Positions 37,756 through 46,393 of a DNA stretch of 64,000 nucleotides are shown here, in pieces; position 1 is the first letter of the stretch, and each line of letters opens with the position of its first letter. Source of the stretch: Neptunicella plasticusilytica (lineage in GTDB: Bacteria; Pseudomonadota; Gammaproteobacteria; Enterobacterales; Alteromonadaceae). The position numbers were made by a program, and so were the translations under genes. The notes beneath the pieces are model-generated. The model ran no database searches and was not told the DNA's origin. It saw only the letters and a list, made by a program, of their open reading frames with translations. The stretch is from positions 62,001-126,000 of the forward strand of contig NZ_CP150481.1 of assembly GCF_047922965.1 (NCBI RefSeq), given 5' to 3'.

Positions 37756-37988
37756 TAACCCCAGTTCGGGATAAGCCATGCGTCTCAATAACGCTGTTTT
37801 TGCACCTGGCAGCGTTGGGCTTTCTAGTCATAGCCCGCTATGACGCACGAAACCCCGCCTTGCCAAGCACAAAAATGTCGTCATTGAGTAAACTATTTAT
37901 TCAACAATGGTTGAGTGAATAATATAACTATCTGAATTATTTGCCGTTTGTAAATATAAACGACATTTCTTATCCCGAGTTGGGGTTA
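37756..37988. mobile_element. 233-bp MITE-like element with 20-bp terminal inverted repeats
   Basis: The left end TAACCCCAGTTCGGGATAAG (37756-37775) is the reverse complement of 37969-37988 except for two adjacent bases. It encodes no protein. Inside are hairpins AACGCTG/CAGCGTT (37790-37816) and GTCATAGC-CC-GCTATGAC (37827-37844). A TA at each end could be a target duplication, as made by IS630/mariner-type transposases, but the family is inferred only. The right end supplies the stop codon of the adjacent solute-binding protein gene. A purely structural or terminator role is the alternative. Confidence 0.6.
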
Positions 37989-38717
37989 GTTAAAAATAGA
38001 ATTCATCAGGTTTTTGTATTCAGAGGTTTGGTTCACTTGAGCAAACGCATCGGCTAACTTGTCCAAAGTGCTCTGGTCGGTGTCAATATTGGCGGCAAGC
38101 CAGGTTTTCTGGCGCAATGAGTCGATGTAATAGAGGATCTTAACTTTGGTATCGGGATATTTGACCAGCATCGCGTCTATCGTTGCCGGATCGTCGATGA
38201 TCAAGTCCACTTTGCCGTTGCGTAATAACTGCCAGGATTGTTCGATACCGGGAGTAAATAGCAGATGCTGCATTTCGGTAAAGCCATTTTGCTGCAGCCA
38301 TTGGGCAGAAAAGTCACCCCGTTGTACCGCAGTGATATGTTGTTTTGCGTCCGATAATGAGTGGATTTGGAAATCGGCGTTAGCTAATGCGATAAATCCG
38401 AAATTGTAACTGGCAATAGGACAGATCCAGCGAAACTTATGCTCGCGCTCCGGCGTGCGGGCGATATTGTAAATCAGTGTATCCGGTTGACTAACGGCAA
38501 TGTGATAGGCACGAGCCCAAGGATAGATCGATATCTCGGCGTCTATCCCGGCTTGGTCGAGAATGGTGCGAACCAGTTCGGTACTTGCTCCGCCTATTCT
38601 GCCCTGTTCAAAAGTTTGATGGGGAGGGGAGACTTCGGTTACTACTTGTATTTGGGCGTTACAGATTAAGGATGGCAGGTAACAAAGACCCAACAATACA
38701 AAGGATTTCTTTAACAT
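37986..38717 (-). CDS. periplasmic solute-binding protein, family 3 type
   Basis: A 243-residue secreted protein with a signal peptide (MLKKSFVLLGLCYLPSLIC, cleavage near NA-QI). The two-lobed family 3 solute-binding fold is suggested by VVTEVSPPHQTFEQGRIGG, GGASTELVRTILDQAG, YPWARAYHIAV and LIYNIARTPEREHKFRW, and the second lobe by WQLLRNGKVDLIIDDPATID. No permease gene is nearby, so it may be an orphan receptor. The ATG at 38717 is chosen because of the signal peptide. Its stop codon lies inside the end of the MITE-like element. Confidence 0.75.
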   Translation of the reverse strand: MLKKSFVLLGLCYLPSLICNAQIQVVTEVSPPHQTFEQGRIGGASTELVRTILDQAGIDAEISIYPWARAYHIAVSQPDTLIYNIARTPEREHKFRWICPIASYNFGFIALANADFQIHSLSDAKQHITAVQRGDFSAQWLQQNGFTEMQHLLFTPGIEQSWQLLRNGKVDLIIDDPATIDAMLVKYPDTKVKILYYIDSLRQKTWLAANIDTDQSTLDKLADAFAQVNQTSEYKNLMNSIFN

Positions 38718-38870
38718 AGTAAAATAACATCCCTTAAAATACCGAAATCGAGTATCTCCGCAGCATAGTTGATTTATTGATTTAAACAATGTTCCAGGCG
38801 AATCTCTTCAGGTGTTTTGCGTCTTGTCGTGCTATGCTTTTGCGCAATTATTTCAAGGAGTTTATTGGCT

Positions 38871-41306
38871 ATGAGTTGGTTGCAACAGTTGTTTTCAGCA
38901 ATCATTTCTATCCCGGCAAAATTGTTAATCACAACAAAGGTGATACCGGGTGATGTACAACAAGAATTGGGGATTGATCCCAAAAAACCTATCATCTACT
39001 TGCTCAAAACCGAATCTGTCACAGACCAGATAGCGCTAAAGAATGCGGCAAAACAATTGGGACTGCCCGATCCTGATGGAGCGCTTGAGGTGGGTTTGCA
39101 TTACATTCCGCGTTGCTTGTTTCTGGAACGCCCGCAGTCGCTGTTTAGTGCCAAAGCGGAGGCCAGTGATATTGCTCACACTTTTAAATTGCTGTTTAAG
39201 CAGCACCATCAAAACGAGCAACTTGATTTACAAATTATTCCGGTATCGACCTTCTGGGGAAGGGCTCCAGGGAAAACCGATGCCAGTTGGAGAGCGTTGT
39301 TAGCCAACAAGGCGTCACCTAACTGGTTACGCAAAATTTTTATTGTGCTGTTTTTAGGTCGGGATAACCTGGTCTACATCAGTAAAGCCGTTTCTTCGCG
39401 ATATATGGCCGCAGAACACGGCTCCGACGAGCAAATTGCGCACAAGTTGATACGTGTGGCGCGAACGCATTTCCAGCGTCGGCGACAGGCGGTAACCGGA
39501 CCAAGACAAATGGCGCGGGAACAGATTATACAGGGCGTACTGGCGTCTGCGGCAGTACAGGAAGCTATCGCCGAAGAGCAGCATGGTAAAAAAATCAGTG
39601 CAGACAAAGCTAAGCAACGTGCACAACAATATGCCAACGAAATTGCCGGCGATTATCGTGAAGGCCTGATCCGCATCGCGGAGAAAATGCTGACCAAGTT
39701 ATGGAACAAAGTCTATAACGGTTTGGAAATAAGGCATGCGGAAAAAGTGCGGCAATTGGCACAAAGTGGCCATGAAATTATTTATGTTCCCTGTCACCGT
39801 AGTCATATGGATTACCTGCTACTGACCTATGTTATTTATCACGAAGGTTTGATGATCCCGCATATCGCGGCGGGAATAAATCTCAATTTCTGGCCCGCAG
39901 GGCCCATTTTCAGACGTGCCGGTGCGTTTTTTATTCGTCGTAGTTTTGCCGGTAACAAACTGTATACGGCGGTGTTTCGTGAGTATCTGGAACAGCTTTT
40001 TAATCGCGGATATTCGGTCAAGTACTATCCGGAAGGTGGTCGCAGTCGCACGGGCCGACTGCTGCCACCGAAGACCGGCATGCTGGCCATGACAGTGCAG
40101 AGCATGTTTAAGGGATTAAAACGTCCGATCAGCCTGGTGCCGGTCTATATCGGTTATGAACATGTGATGGAAGTCGCCAGTTATCTCAAAGAATTGCGCG
40201 GCAAGGACAAAAAGAAAGAGTCTTTCTGGCAAATTTTTTCGGCTATTCGCAAGTTGAAAAACTACGGTACCGGATATTTGAATTTTGGTGATCCGATCAA
40301 TCTGGGCCAGTTTATGGATAAATGCCAACCTGACTGGCGCCATGAAGTACAACAGAATCCGGACAAGAAGCCAAGCTGGTTAACTCCGATGGTGAACAAA
40401 CTGGCGACTGACGTTATGCAGCGGATTAATCAGGCAACGGCGGTCAACGGCATGAATTTAACTTCCCTGTGTTTGTTGGCGGCGGATAAACATGCATTAA
40501 CAGAGGCCGAATTGCAGCGTTGCCTGACTGATTATCTGGCATTGCTCCAGCACGCACCTTATAGCCAGCTGGTTACATTACCGGAGCAGCCCGCGTCCTC
40601 ATTACTGCAGCAGACACTGAAACTGAATAAATTTACTGTTCAGCAAGACAGCTTCGGGCGAATTATTTCACTGAGTGCGCCGGCGGCCATTGCAATGACC
40701 TATTATCGCAATAATATTTTGCATCTGTTTGTGATCCCGGGGTTAATAGCGGCGATGGTGATTGCCAACAATGGCATGCAGAAAACACAGATAGTCGAGC
40801 GCATTGCCCTGTTGTTTCCATTGCTGAAAAAGGAGCTGTTTATCTATCTGAGTCAGTCTCAGGCACAACAGCTGTGTAACGACACTGTTGAGTCAATGTT
40901 ATCGGTCGGATTACTGGTTGAGGATAACGACAAGGTGATTGCGGCGCAGCGTGACAGTCAGGCGTTCTTCTCATTGATGATGCTTAACCGTTGTATTCAG
41001 GAAACCTTGCAACGTTATGCCATAGTGCTGACGTTGGCTGCCAAAGGCGATAAGTTCAGTCGTTCCGAATTAGAAAAACAGAGTATTCGTTTGGCGGAGA
41101 GACTGGCCACGCTGCATGGGGTTACGGCCCCCGAGTTTTACGACAAGAATGTGATTGGCGCGCTGCTCAACGCGATGCGAGAAATGAAACTGTTGCATAC
41201 CGATGATGAAGGGATGTTGGCACATACAGAACAAAGTCGTTGGTTATTGAACGAGATCAGTGGTTGGCTAGTGGCGGATGTTGCGCAAAATATCAAACAC
41301 AGTTAA
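38871..41306 (+). CDS. plsB: glycerol-3-phosphate 1-O-acyltransferase PlsB
   Basis: An 811-residue membrane-associated enzyme making lysophosphatidate from glycerol 3-phosphate and acyl-ACP or acyl-CoA. The catalytic HX4D is seen in CHRSHMDYLLL (His near 308), with FWPAGPIFRRAGAFFIRRSF and the substrate-binding PEGGRSRTGRLLPPKTGM (near 388) following. Length matches E. coli PlsB. ATG 38871 follows AAGGAG by 10 nt; an earlier in-frame ATG 18 codons upstream does not fit the family. Divergent from a solute-binding gene. Confidence 0.97.
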   Translation: MSWLQQLFSAIISIPAKLLITTKVIPGDVQQELGIDPKKPIIYLLKTESVTDQIALKNAAKQLGLPDPDGALEVGLHYIPRCLFLERPQSLFSAKAEASDIAHTFKLLFKQHHQNEQLDLQIIPVSTFWGRAPGKTDASWRALLANKASPNWLRKIFIVLFLGRDNLVYISKAVSSRYMAAEHGSDEQIAHKLIRVARTHFQRRRQAVTGPRQMAREQIIQGVLASAAVQEAIAEEQHGKKISADKAKQRAQQYANEIAGDYREGLIRIAEKMLTKLWNKVYNGLEIRHAEKVRQLAQSGHEIIYVPCHRSHMDYLLLTYVIYHEGLMIPHIAAGINLNFWPAGPIFRRAGAFFIRRSFAGNKLYTAVFREYLEQLFNRGYSVKYYPEGGRSRTGRLLPPKTGMLAMTVQSMFKGLKRPISLVPVYIGYEHVMEVASYLKELRGKDKKKESFWQIFSAIRKLKNYGTGYLNFGDPINLGQFMDKCQPDWRHEVQQNPDKKPSWLTPMVNKLATDVMQRINQATAVNGMNLTSLCLLAADKHALTEAELQRCLTDYLALLQHAPYSQLVTLPEQPASSLLQQTLKLNKFTVQQDSFGRIISLSAPAAIAMTYYRNNILHLFVIPGLIAAMVIANNGMQKTQIVERIALLFPLLKKELFIYLSQSQAQQLCNDTVESMLSVGLLVEDNDKVIAAQRDSQAFFSLMMLNRCIQETLQRYAIVLTLAAKGDKFSRSELEKQSIRLAERLATLHGVTAPEFYDKNVIGALLNAMREMKLLHTDDEGMLAHTEQSRWLLNEISGWLVADVAQNIKHS

Positions 41307-41371
41307 TAAGCTCTGCTGATTTTTCAGTGTGCCTGCACAACTCATACGTCTTAGAAACAGCCACCAGAATT

Positions 41372-42130
41372 TTAACGGTAATGTTCCTGACGGATACGGG
41401 CAAATTCACCGTTTTCCGTGGCTGTGCGGATCACGGTGGATAATTTCGCTTTTAAAGGGAATAAAACACTTTTTTCACTGATAGTGACGTAATACGGATG
41501 ATATTCCGTTGGTTGGTAGTCAGACTTCACAATCTCTCCATCCAGAGCCATGCTTTTTAGCACCGGAATAGTACTTTCCTGATAATGGATAAATGAATCA
41601 ATCCGGCCCTTCATCAGCAGGTCGATTTTTTGCCGCAGTGAAGACACTGCAATCAAGGCCAGATCGGCTTGCTGGTTAAAACGCTGGTAGTATTTGGCGT
41701 GGATGGTGACACCTATGGTCATCTGCTGCAGATCTTCGAACTGCTTGAGTTGATGCTGTTGTTCCTTGAGTACAAAAAAGGTATGCCGCAGCTTTTCGTA
41801 GCTGGGATAAATATAAATGACTTCATCCTGTATATTCGATTCACGTTGCATCCCGACCATAAGATCGATCTGGCCACTTTTTAGCGCTACAACCCGTCTT
41901 GCAAACGGCATGGGATACAAATCCAGCTTCATCTCCATTTTATCGGCAATCAGTTGCAGGTATTTGGCATGTAAACCCTGGCTGAATTCCGGTGATACTG
42001 ATGAGCGTAACAAAGGCTTGGCCTTGGTCAGTGGACTTAACAGCAACAGAGCAACTAGCAGTACCAGAGATACGTTTTTAAAGCTGGATTTAGCGTATTC
42101 TATACCGGTGATGTGACTGCGCTTTTGCAA
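41372..42130 (-). CDS. periplasmic solute-binding protein, family 3 type (second)
   Basis: A 252-residue secreted protein. The hydrophobic signal segment is VSLVLLVALLLLSPLTKAK (about 20-38). The mature part shows a family 3-like pattern: FSQGLHAKYLQLIADKMEMKLDLYPMPFARRVVALKSGQIDLMVGM, and in lobe two DLLMKGRIDSFIHYQESTIPVL. It is convergent with plsB (65-nt gap). No transporter subunits are adjacent. Confidence 0.75.
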   Translation of the reverse strand: MQKRSHITGIEYAKSSFKNVSLVLLVALLLLSPLTKAKPLLRSSVSPEFSQGLHAKYLQLIADKMEMKLDLYPMPFARRVVALKSGQIDLMVGMQRESNIQDEVIYIYPSYEKLRHTFFVLKEQQHQLKQFEDLQQMTIGVTIHAKYYQRFNQQADLALIAVSSLRQKIDLLMKGRIDSFIHYQESTIPVLKSMALDGEIVKSDYQPTEYHPYYVTISEKSVLFPLKAKLSTVIRTATENGEFARIRQEHYR

Positions 42131-42368
42131 AGCTGGGATCTCTAGATAGTGGTTATTTTTAACCCGTTAATTTACGTCAATTTACCGGCTATAAACAGCC
42201 ATTATCGATCATTTATGGAAAAAATACCGGTTAGGCTTGAGACGGTTGACTATCTTGTTAACGAAGCGTATTAAATTGGTTACGAAATTTTGCTTTTTGC
42301 TAGAGGTCGGATTGTTGTTATCAAATATATCCGGGGTACGTCAGTGGCCGTTAACCGGTACTAAATGG

Positions 42369-43238
42369 ATGAAACGCATTTGCAGTTTAATTTTTTGTCT
42401 GTTTTGCTGCGTTGCCTCGGCCAGTGAGACGCCCGGGCAAGAAGTCCAGCTTGTTAAATATCCGGTCAATAGTGATAACCCTATTTATCGTCTGCAAGGG
42501 CAGTACTTCAAAGAGATTTTGGAGCTTGCGCTGCAGCAATCAGGCATTGCTTACCAGTTGCAGCCTGTCCCTATTCCGACTGTGCCGCAAAGTCGTAGCA
42601 TCAGTTTGATCCAGCAAGGCGTCTATGACGTGCACTGGATGGCAACTAGCAAGGAACGGGAGCAGTTGGTAAAGCCAATCCGCATCCCCTTGTTTAAAGG
42701 TTTAATTGGGTGGCGCCTGATGTTCGTGCATCAAGATAATGTGCAGCGTTTTTCAGCACTGCAGGGCAAACAGGATTTACAAAAGTTAACCGCGGGTCAA
42801 GGACGGGATTGGCCTGATACCCAGGTGCTGGAAAGTAATGGTTTTAAAATATTTCGCGCCACGACAACAGCTGGCCTGCTGCAGATGGTCAGTCTAAAGC
42901 GAGTTGACTATTTTCCACGTTCGGTGATTGAAATATGGCATGAATATGGCCTCAAACAGTATGACGCCATTGTGATTGATCCTACCTTCGCACTAAAGTA
43001 CCCGGCTGCAGAGTATTTGTTTGTAAGAAACGATAACCAGAGATTACATGAGGTTATTGAAAGAGGTTTGAATAAAGCCATTGCTAACGGGTTATTTGAC
43101 GAGTTGTTCTATAAGTATTTTGCTACGACTCTGGAGAACGCCAATTTGGGTCAACGCAAAATCATTAACTTGTCTAACCCAATGATGTCGGAGCAAACCC
43201 CTCTTGATCGGAAAGAGCTCTGGTATAACGTTGATTAG
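42369..43238 (+). CDS. periplasmic solute-binding protein-like (third)
   Basis: A 289-residue secreted protein. The signal peptide MKRICSLIFCLFCCVASAS favours the ATG at 42369, although the frame is open back to 42237. The body resembles amino-acid-binding-like periplasmic proteins: YFKEILELALQQSGIAYQLQPVPIPTVPQSRSISLIQQGVYDVHWMATSKEREQ, and a late segment KRVDYFPRSVIEIWHEYG. It is divergent from 41372-42130 and convergent with ubiA (6-nt gap). Confidence 0.72.
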   Translation: MKRICSLIFCLFCCVASASETPGQEVQLVKYPVNSDNPIYRLQGQYFKEILELALQQSGIAYQLQPVPIPTVPQSRSISLIQQGVYDVHWMATSKEREQLVKPIRIPLFKGLIGWRLMFVHQDNVQRFSALQGKQDLQKLTAGQGRDWPDTQVLESNGFKIFRATTTAGLLQMVSLKRVDYFPRSVIEIWHEYGLKQYDAIVIDPTFALKYPAAEYLFVRNDNQRLHEVIERGLNKAIANGLFDELFYKYFATTLENANLGQRKIINLSNPMMSEQTPLDRKELWYNVD

Positions 43239-43244
43239 CAAGAG

Positions 43245-44108
43245 TCAGACTAGGTACTGGGTTGCTAGCCCTATGGCAATCGCCAATCCGACGTAGTGAT
43301 TGTTCAAAAACGCCTTAAAACAATTGTCTCTTTGGCGATAACGGATAAGTTGATACTGATAAATAAACAAACTGCAGGCTATGGCTAGCCCCGCATAGTA
43401 AGGCCAGTTAAATCCTAAACCCATTCCCACCCTTAGCAGCGCGGCTACGGTTAAAAGTTGTAGCAAACTGATAATCGCAATATCCTGCTGACCAAACAGT
43501 ATGGCAGTGGATTTTACGCCAATCCTGAGATCATCGTCACGGTCGACCATCGCATATTGGGTATCGTAGGCCACTGTCCAAATCAGGTTGGCGGCGAACA
43601 ACCACCACGCCACTTGGGAAATTTGACCATTGGTGGCCATAAATGCCATCGGAATTCCCCAGCTAAACGCAGCGCCTAAAACAACCTGAGGCAGATTAGT
43701 AATGCGCTTGGTAAATGGATAACTGGCGGCCAGTGCAACAGCACCGAAAGATAACCAGAATGTTTGTCGGTTCAGTTGCAGTACTAACAGTAGAGCTATC
43801 AGGCAGAGTCCGATAAACAACAACATTGCCTGGGTTGGTGAGACTTCACCACTGACAATCGGACGATGGGCCGTACGTTTGACATCGCCATCAATTTTGC
43901 GATCAGCAAAGTCATTGATAACGCAGCCAGCGGCGCGCATTACCACCACTCCCGCCACAAAAATAAATATTATCTTGAGCGAAGGTTGTCCATTGGCTGC
44001 GATCCAGACGGCCCACAGAGTCGGCCAAAGTAACAAAAATGTGCCAATGGGTTTATCCATACGCATAAGTCTGAAATAGGCGTCTAGCTTAGTTACGGCT
44101 GATTGCAT
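43245..44108 (-). CDS. ubiA: 4-hydroxybenzoate octaprenyltransferase
   Basis: A 287-residue, about eight-segment prenyltransferase adding the polyprenyl chain to 4-hydroxybenzoate in ubiquinone synthesis. Both Asp-rich motifs are present: NDFADRKIDGDVKRT (about 67-81) and DTQYAMVDRDDDLRIGVKS (about 188-206). It follows ubiC by 2 nt, so both early ubiquinone steps are co-transcribed. Confidence 0.97.
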   Translation of the reverse strand: MQSAVTKLDAYFRLMRMDKPIGTFLLLWPTLWAVWIAANGQPSLKIIFIFVAGVVVMRAAGCVINDFADRKIDGDVKRTAHRPIVSGEVSPTQAMLLFIGLCLIALLLVLQLNRQTFWLSFGAVALAASYPFTKRITNLPQVVLGAAFSWGIPMAFMATNGQISQVAWWLFAANLIWTVAYDTQYAMVDRDDDLRIGVKSTAILFGQQDIAIISLLQLLTVAALLRVGMGLGFNWPYYAGLAIACSLFIYQYQLIRYRQRDNCFKAFLNNHYVGLAIAIGLATQYLV

Positions 44109-44110
44109 GG

Positions 44111-44710
44111 TCAGAATTCCCGATTTTTGTAAGCAGGGGCATTGGGTAAAAAAATCTCTGCTACCATCAGTTTATAATCCTGATAAGTAAACACAGAGCG
44201 TCTGCCCCATAAAGCAACATCGTTATTTATGGCTAATTGTTGATGCAACACGGAGTGCCCCTGTAAATGACAAATCTCAAAAGGTTGGCGCACAAACCGG
44301 CTATCATTGAAAATCACTTTGCCAAGTGGTTGCTCACCTAATTCGGCAAGCTGGTTGACGCCGTCCTCGCACAACTTACGTGGTATCAATGTGCGGGCAT
44401 AAACCCAATTTTGGTTATCGCCCCGTAACAATACCTCTCGAATCACCGGATTGTGTTGTTCAAACCCCAGACTTTGATGTTCCTCTGCGGTTACAGCGAT
44501 TTCGGCCTGACCGAGAAGTTGTACAGTAAAATGGCGACTGTTTGCCTGCAGGCGCTCGGTGAGTGAGCCGGTATCCAGCAACCAGTTTTTCAGCACCGGA
44601 TCTGAAATTTTCATTTGTGCAGCCGAAAACCATTGGGGAACACAATTTATTGGAAACAAGGATTGATTTGTCAAAACAGATACGGCAGCGAGTGAAGAAG
44701 TCCTGATCAT
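44111..44710 (-). CDS. ubiC: chorismate pyruvate-lyase
   Basis: A 199-residue UbiC that converts chorismate to 4-hydroxybenzoate plus pyruvate. Family pieces include VLKNWLLDTGSLTERLQA near residue 38, REVLLRGDNQNWVYARTLIPR near 90-110, LGKVIFNDSRFVRQPFEIC, and WGRRSVFTYQDYKLMVAEIFLP near the C-terminus with active-site Arg residues. The start may be a few codons later. It is upstream of ubiA and divergent from the FliL-like gene. Confidence 0.92.
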   Translation of the reverse strand: MIRTSSLAAVSVLTNQSLFPINCVPQWFSAAQMKISDPVLKNWLLDTGSLTERLQANSRHFTVQLLGQAEIAVTAEEHQSLGFEQHNPVIREVLLRGDNQNWVYARTLIPRKLCEDGVNQLAELGEQPLGKVIFNDSRFVRQPFEICHLQGHSVLHQQLAINNDVALWGRRSVFTYQDYKLMVAEIFLPNAPAYKNREF

Positions 44711-44808
44711 AGCAATTCAACACGGCACACTAAAGTATTCTGTTAATCATTCTGTGTAATGGTGATACCATTTTATTTGCATTGGCTCGGAGCCAGTTAG
44801 GGGAAAAC

Positions 44809-45207
44809 ATGACAAAGTTTAAGTTTCATCGCGTAGTTATTTTAATCTTTCTGGTTTTACAGACCTTCAGCGCGAAGGCTGAATATGCCTATTTCGGTCT
44901 GGAGCCGGATATCGTCACCAACTATATTGGCGCCAGTAACCGTGATTTGGGCTATATCCGGGTATCGGTTGAGTTGATGCTAGAAGACGCAGCTTATCTG
45001 GATTCTGTTACTCATCATGCGCCGTTGTTACGATCATTGACCATTGATATTTTTGGTCGCCAGCCTGCGGATAAAATCAAGTCGCTGACGGGACGCGAAG
45101 AAATTCGCCAGATCTGCTTGAGTACTCTTCGTGAGCAACTTAAAAAAGAAACGGGTTCAGAGATGATTAAAGATATTATCTTTACCAAGTATCTGTATCA
45201 GGGATAA
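44809..45207 (+). CDS. FliL-like protein (stand-alone)
   Basis: A 132-residue FliL-family-like protein. A hydrophobic N-terminal segment (VVILIFLVLQTFSAKA, cleavable-looking) is followed by YFGLEPDIVTNYIGASNRDLGYIRVSVELMLED and APLLRSLTIDIFGRQPADKIKSLTGREEIRQICL, the order seen in FliL, ending KDIIFTKYLYQ. FliL associates with the flagellar stator and motor. This copy is beside ubiC, not in a flagellar operon. ATG 44809 follows AGGGGAA. Confidence 0.82.
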   Translation: MTKFKFHRVVILIFLVLQTFSAKAEYAYFGLEPDIVTNYIGASNRDLGYIRVSVELMLEDAAYLDSVTHHAPLLRSLTIDIFGRQPADKIKSLTGREEIRQICLSTLREQLKKETGSEMIKDIIFTKYLYQG

Positions 45208-45210
45208 CCT

Positions 45211-46074
45211 TCAGGACTTTTTCTGCGGTTCGGTGCGAGGTCGCGTTTTTAGCAAGCTCACCAACCATGCCATGGCGCAACCGCAAATTAACCCCAATGT
45301 GTGGGCAGTATTAGCCATACTGACCCATAGCACGTCGGCATAGCCAATCACCAACCATACCAGCATAAAGCCGACAATCGAATTAGGCAGACCTAATTTC
45401 CAGTCCGGCCGTAACCAGCCAATCCACCAGACAAAGCCAAGCACTGCATAAACCACTCCGGATAACCCGCCAAAATGAATGCCGCTGGCAAGAAACTGGC
45501 CATAGTTGGAAATGATGCCACTAAAGAAATACAGGATAAACAGCGCCAGACTACCAAAACGTTGTTCAATTTTTTGGCCGAGCATTCCCCACCATAGTAA
45601 ATTAAACACGATATGCAGAATGGAAAAATGCAGCAGTGTCGGGCTAAACAACCGCCACCATTGGTGGGTTTCGATAAGTATCGGTATAGGTTGAAAGGCC
45701 AGAAAGTTGTTGACCTGCATAAACCATCCCAGACTTGCGGTAATATAAAACAGGCTACAAAGCGCCAGAATGATTGAGGTAAAAGGTGCCTGTCGACAAA
45801 ACTGTATCGCCCGTTGAGGGGACAGATCAACCTGGGTACGCATCTTCACAGCGGCACCGGATTGCCAGGCAGATTGCTGATATTTTTTATCTTGCGGATT
45901 GTTTAAAAATGCCTGGATCAGGCGGTTGGCTTTATCCTGCTGGGATGCATCGAGCAAGATAATGCCATGGGGGTATTCCCCGGCCTGATAACGATAAGCG
46001 ACACTTAAACCTTCAGATTGCAAGTAGTTGCATAGCAACCGGGCATGGGATTCATGTCCGAAATTAATCAGCAT
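45211..46074 (-). CDS. glpG: rhomboid intramembrane serine protease GlpG
   Basis: A 287-residue GlpG. The N-terminal cytoplasmic domain (1-75, MLINFGHESHARLLCNYLQ) precedes six membrane segments. The catalytic dyad is Ser205 in GLSG and His258 in ANTAHTLG; HFSILHIVFN carries the conserved His150, His154 and Asn158 region. It cleaves membrane proteins within the bilayer. The ATG at 46074 matches the family N-terminus. It overlaps glpE by 11 nt. Confidence 0.95.
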   Translation of the reverse strand: MLINFGHESHARLLCNYLQSEGLSVAYRYQAGEYPHGIILLDASQQDKANRLIQAFLNNPQDKKYQQSAWQSGAAVKMRTQVDLSPQRAIQFCRQAPFTSIILALCSLFYITASLGWFMQVNNFLAFQPIPILIETHQWWRLFSPTLLHFSILHIVFNLLWWGMLGQKIEQRFGSLALFILYFFSGIISNYGQFLASGIHFGGLSGVVYAVLGFVWWIGWLRPDWKLGLPNSIVGFMLVWLVIGYADVLWVSMANTAHTLGLICGCAMAWLVSLLKTRPRTEPQKKS

Positions 46075-46393
46075 CGTTGCTTGTTTCGTAGGGGTAAAGA
46101 TTGCGCCATGCTTCGAAGCCGCCGTCCATGCTATAGACTTCGTCAAAACCTTGATGAATCAGATACTGGGCTGCCTGTTGGCTGCTGACGCCGTGGTAGC
46201 AACAAACTATTACCGGCGTATCAAATTCGTTTTCGGCCATAAACTGGTTCAGGCTGCCATTGGTTAAATGCCAGGCGCCTTCAATATGACCAGCTGCAAA
46301 AGCTTGTTCGTCGCGAATATCCACCAATTTTACATGACCTTCAGCTAACTTTTGCTGTGTTTCGGTGACCGAAATATGTGCAAACTGCTCCAT
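46064..46393 (-). CDS. glpE: thiosulfate sulfurtransferase GlpE (rhodanese)
   Basis: A 110-residue single-domain rhodanese. The active-site loop CCYHGVS holds the catalytic Cys65, and DIRDEQAFAAGHIEGAWHL is the conserved N-terminal rhodanese motif. The ATG at 46393 (GGAG upstream) shares one base with the tdh stop (TAATG). It is in the kbl-tdh-glpE-glpG unit; glpE-glpG pairing is known from enterobacteria, but here it is behind threonine-degradation genes. Confidence 0.94.
   Translation of the reverse strand: MEQFAHISVTETQQKLAEGHVKLVDIRDEQAFAAGHIEGAWHLTNGSLNQFMAENEFDTPVIVCCYHGVSSQQAAQYLIHQGFDEVYSMDGGFEAWRNLYPYETSNDAD

Noticed and set aside
37756..37988. The inverted repeat as a simple rho-independent terminator
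   Set aside because: The arms are about 190 nt apart and no T-run follows, so a transposon-like element fits better.
42237..42368. N-terminal extension of the third solute-binding protein
   Set aside because: The 44 extra residues would bury the signal peptide that begins at 42369.
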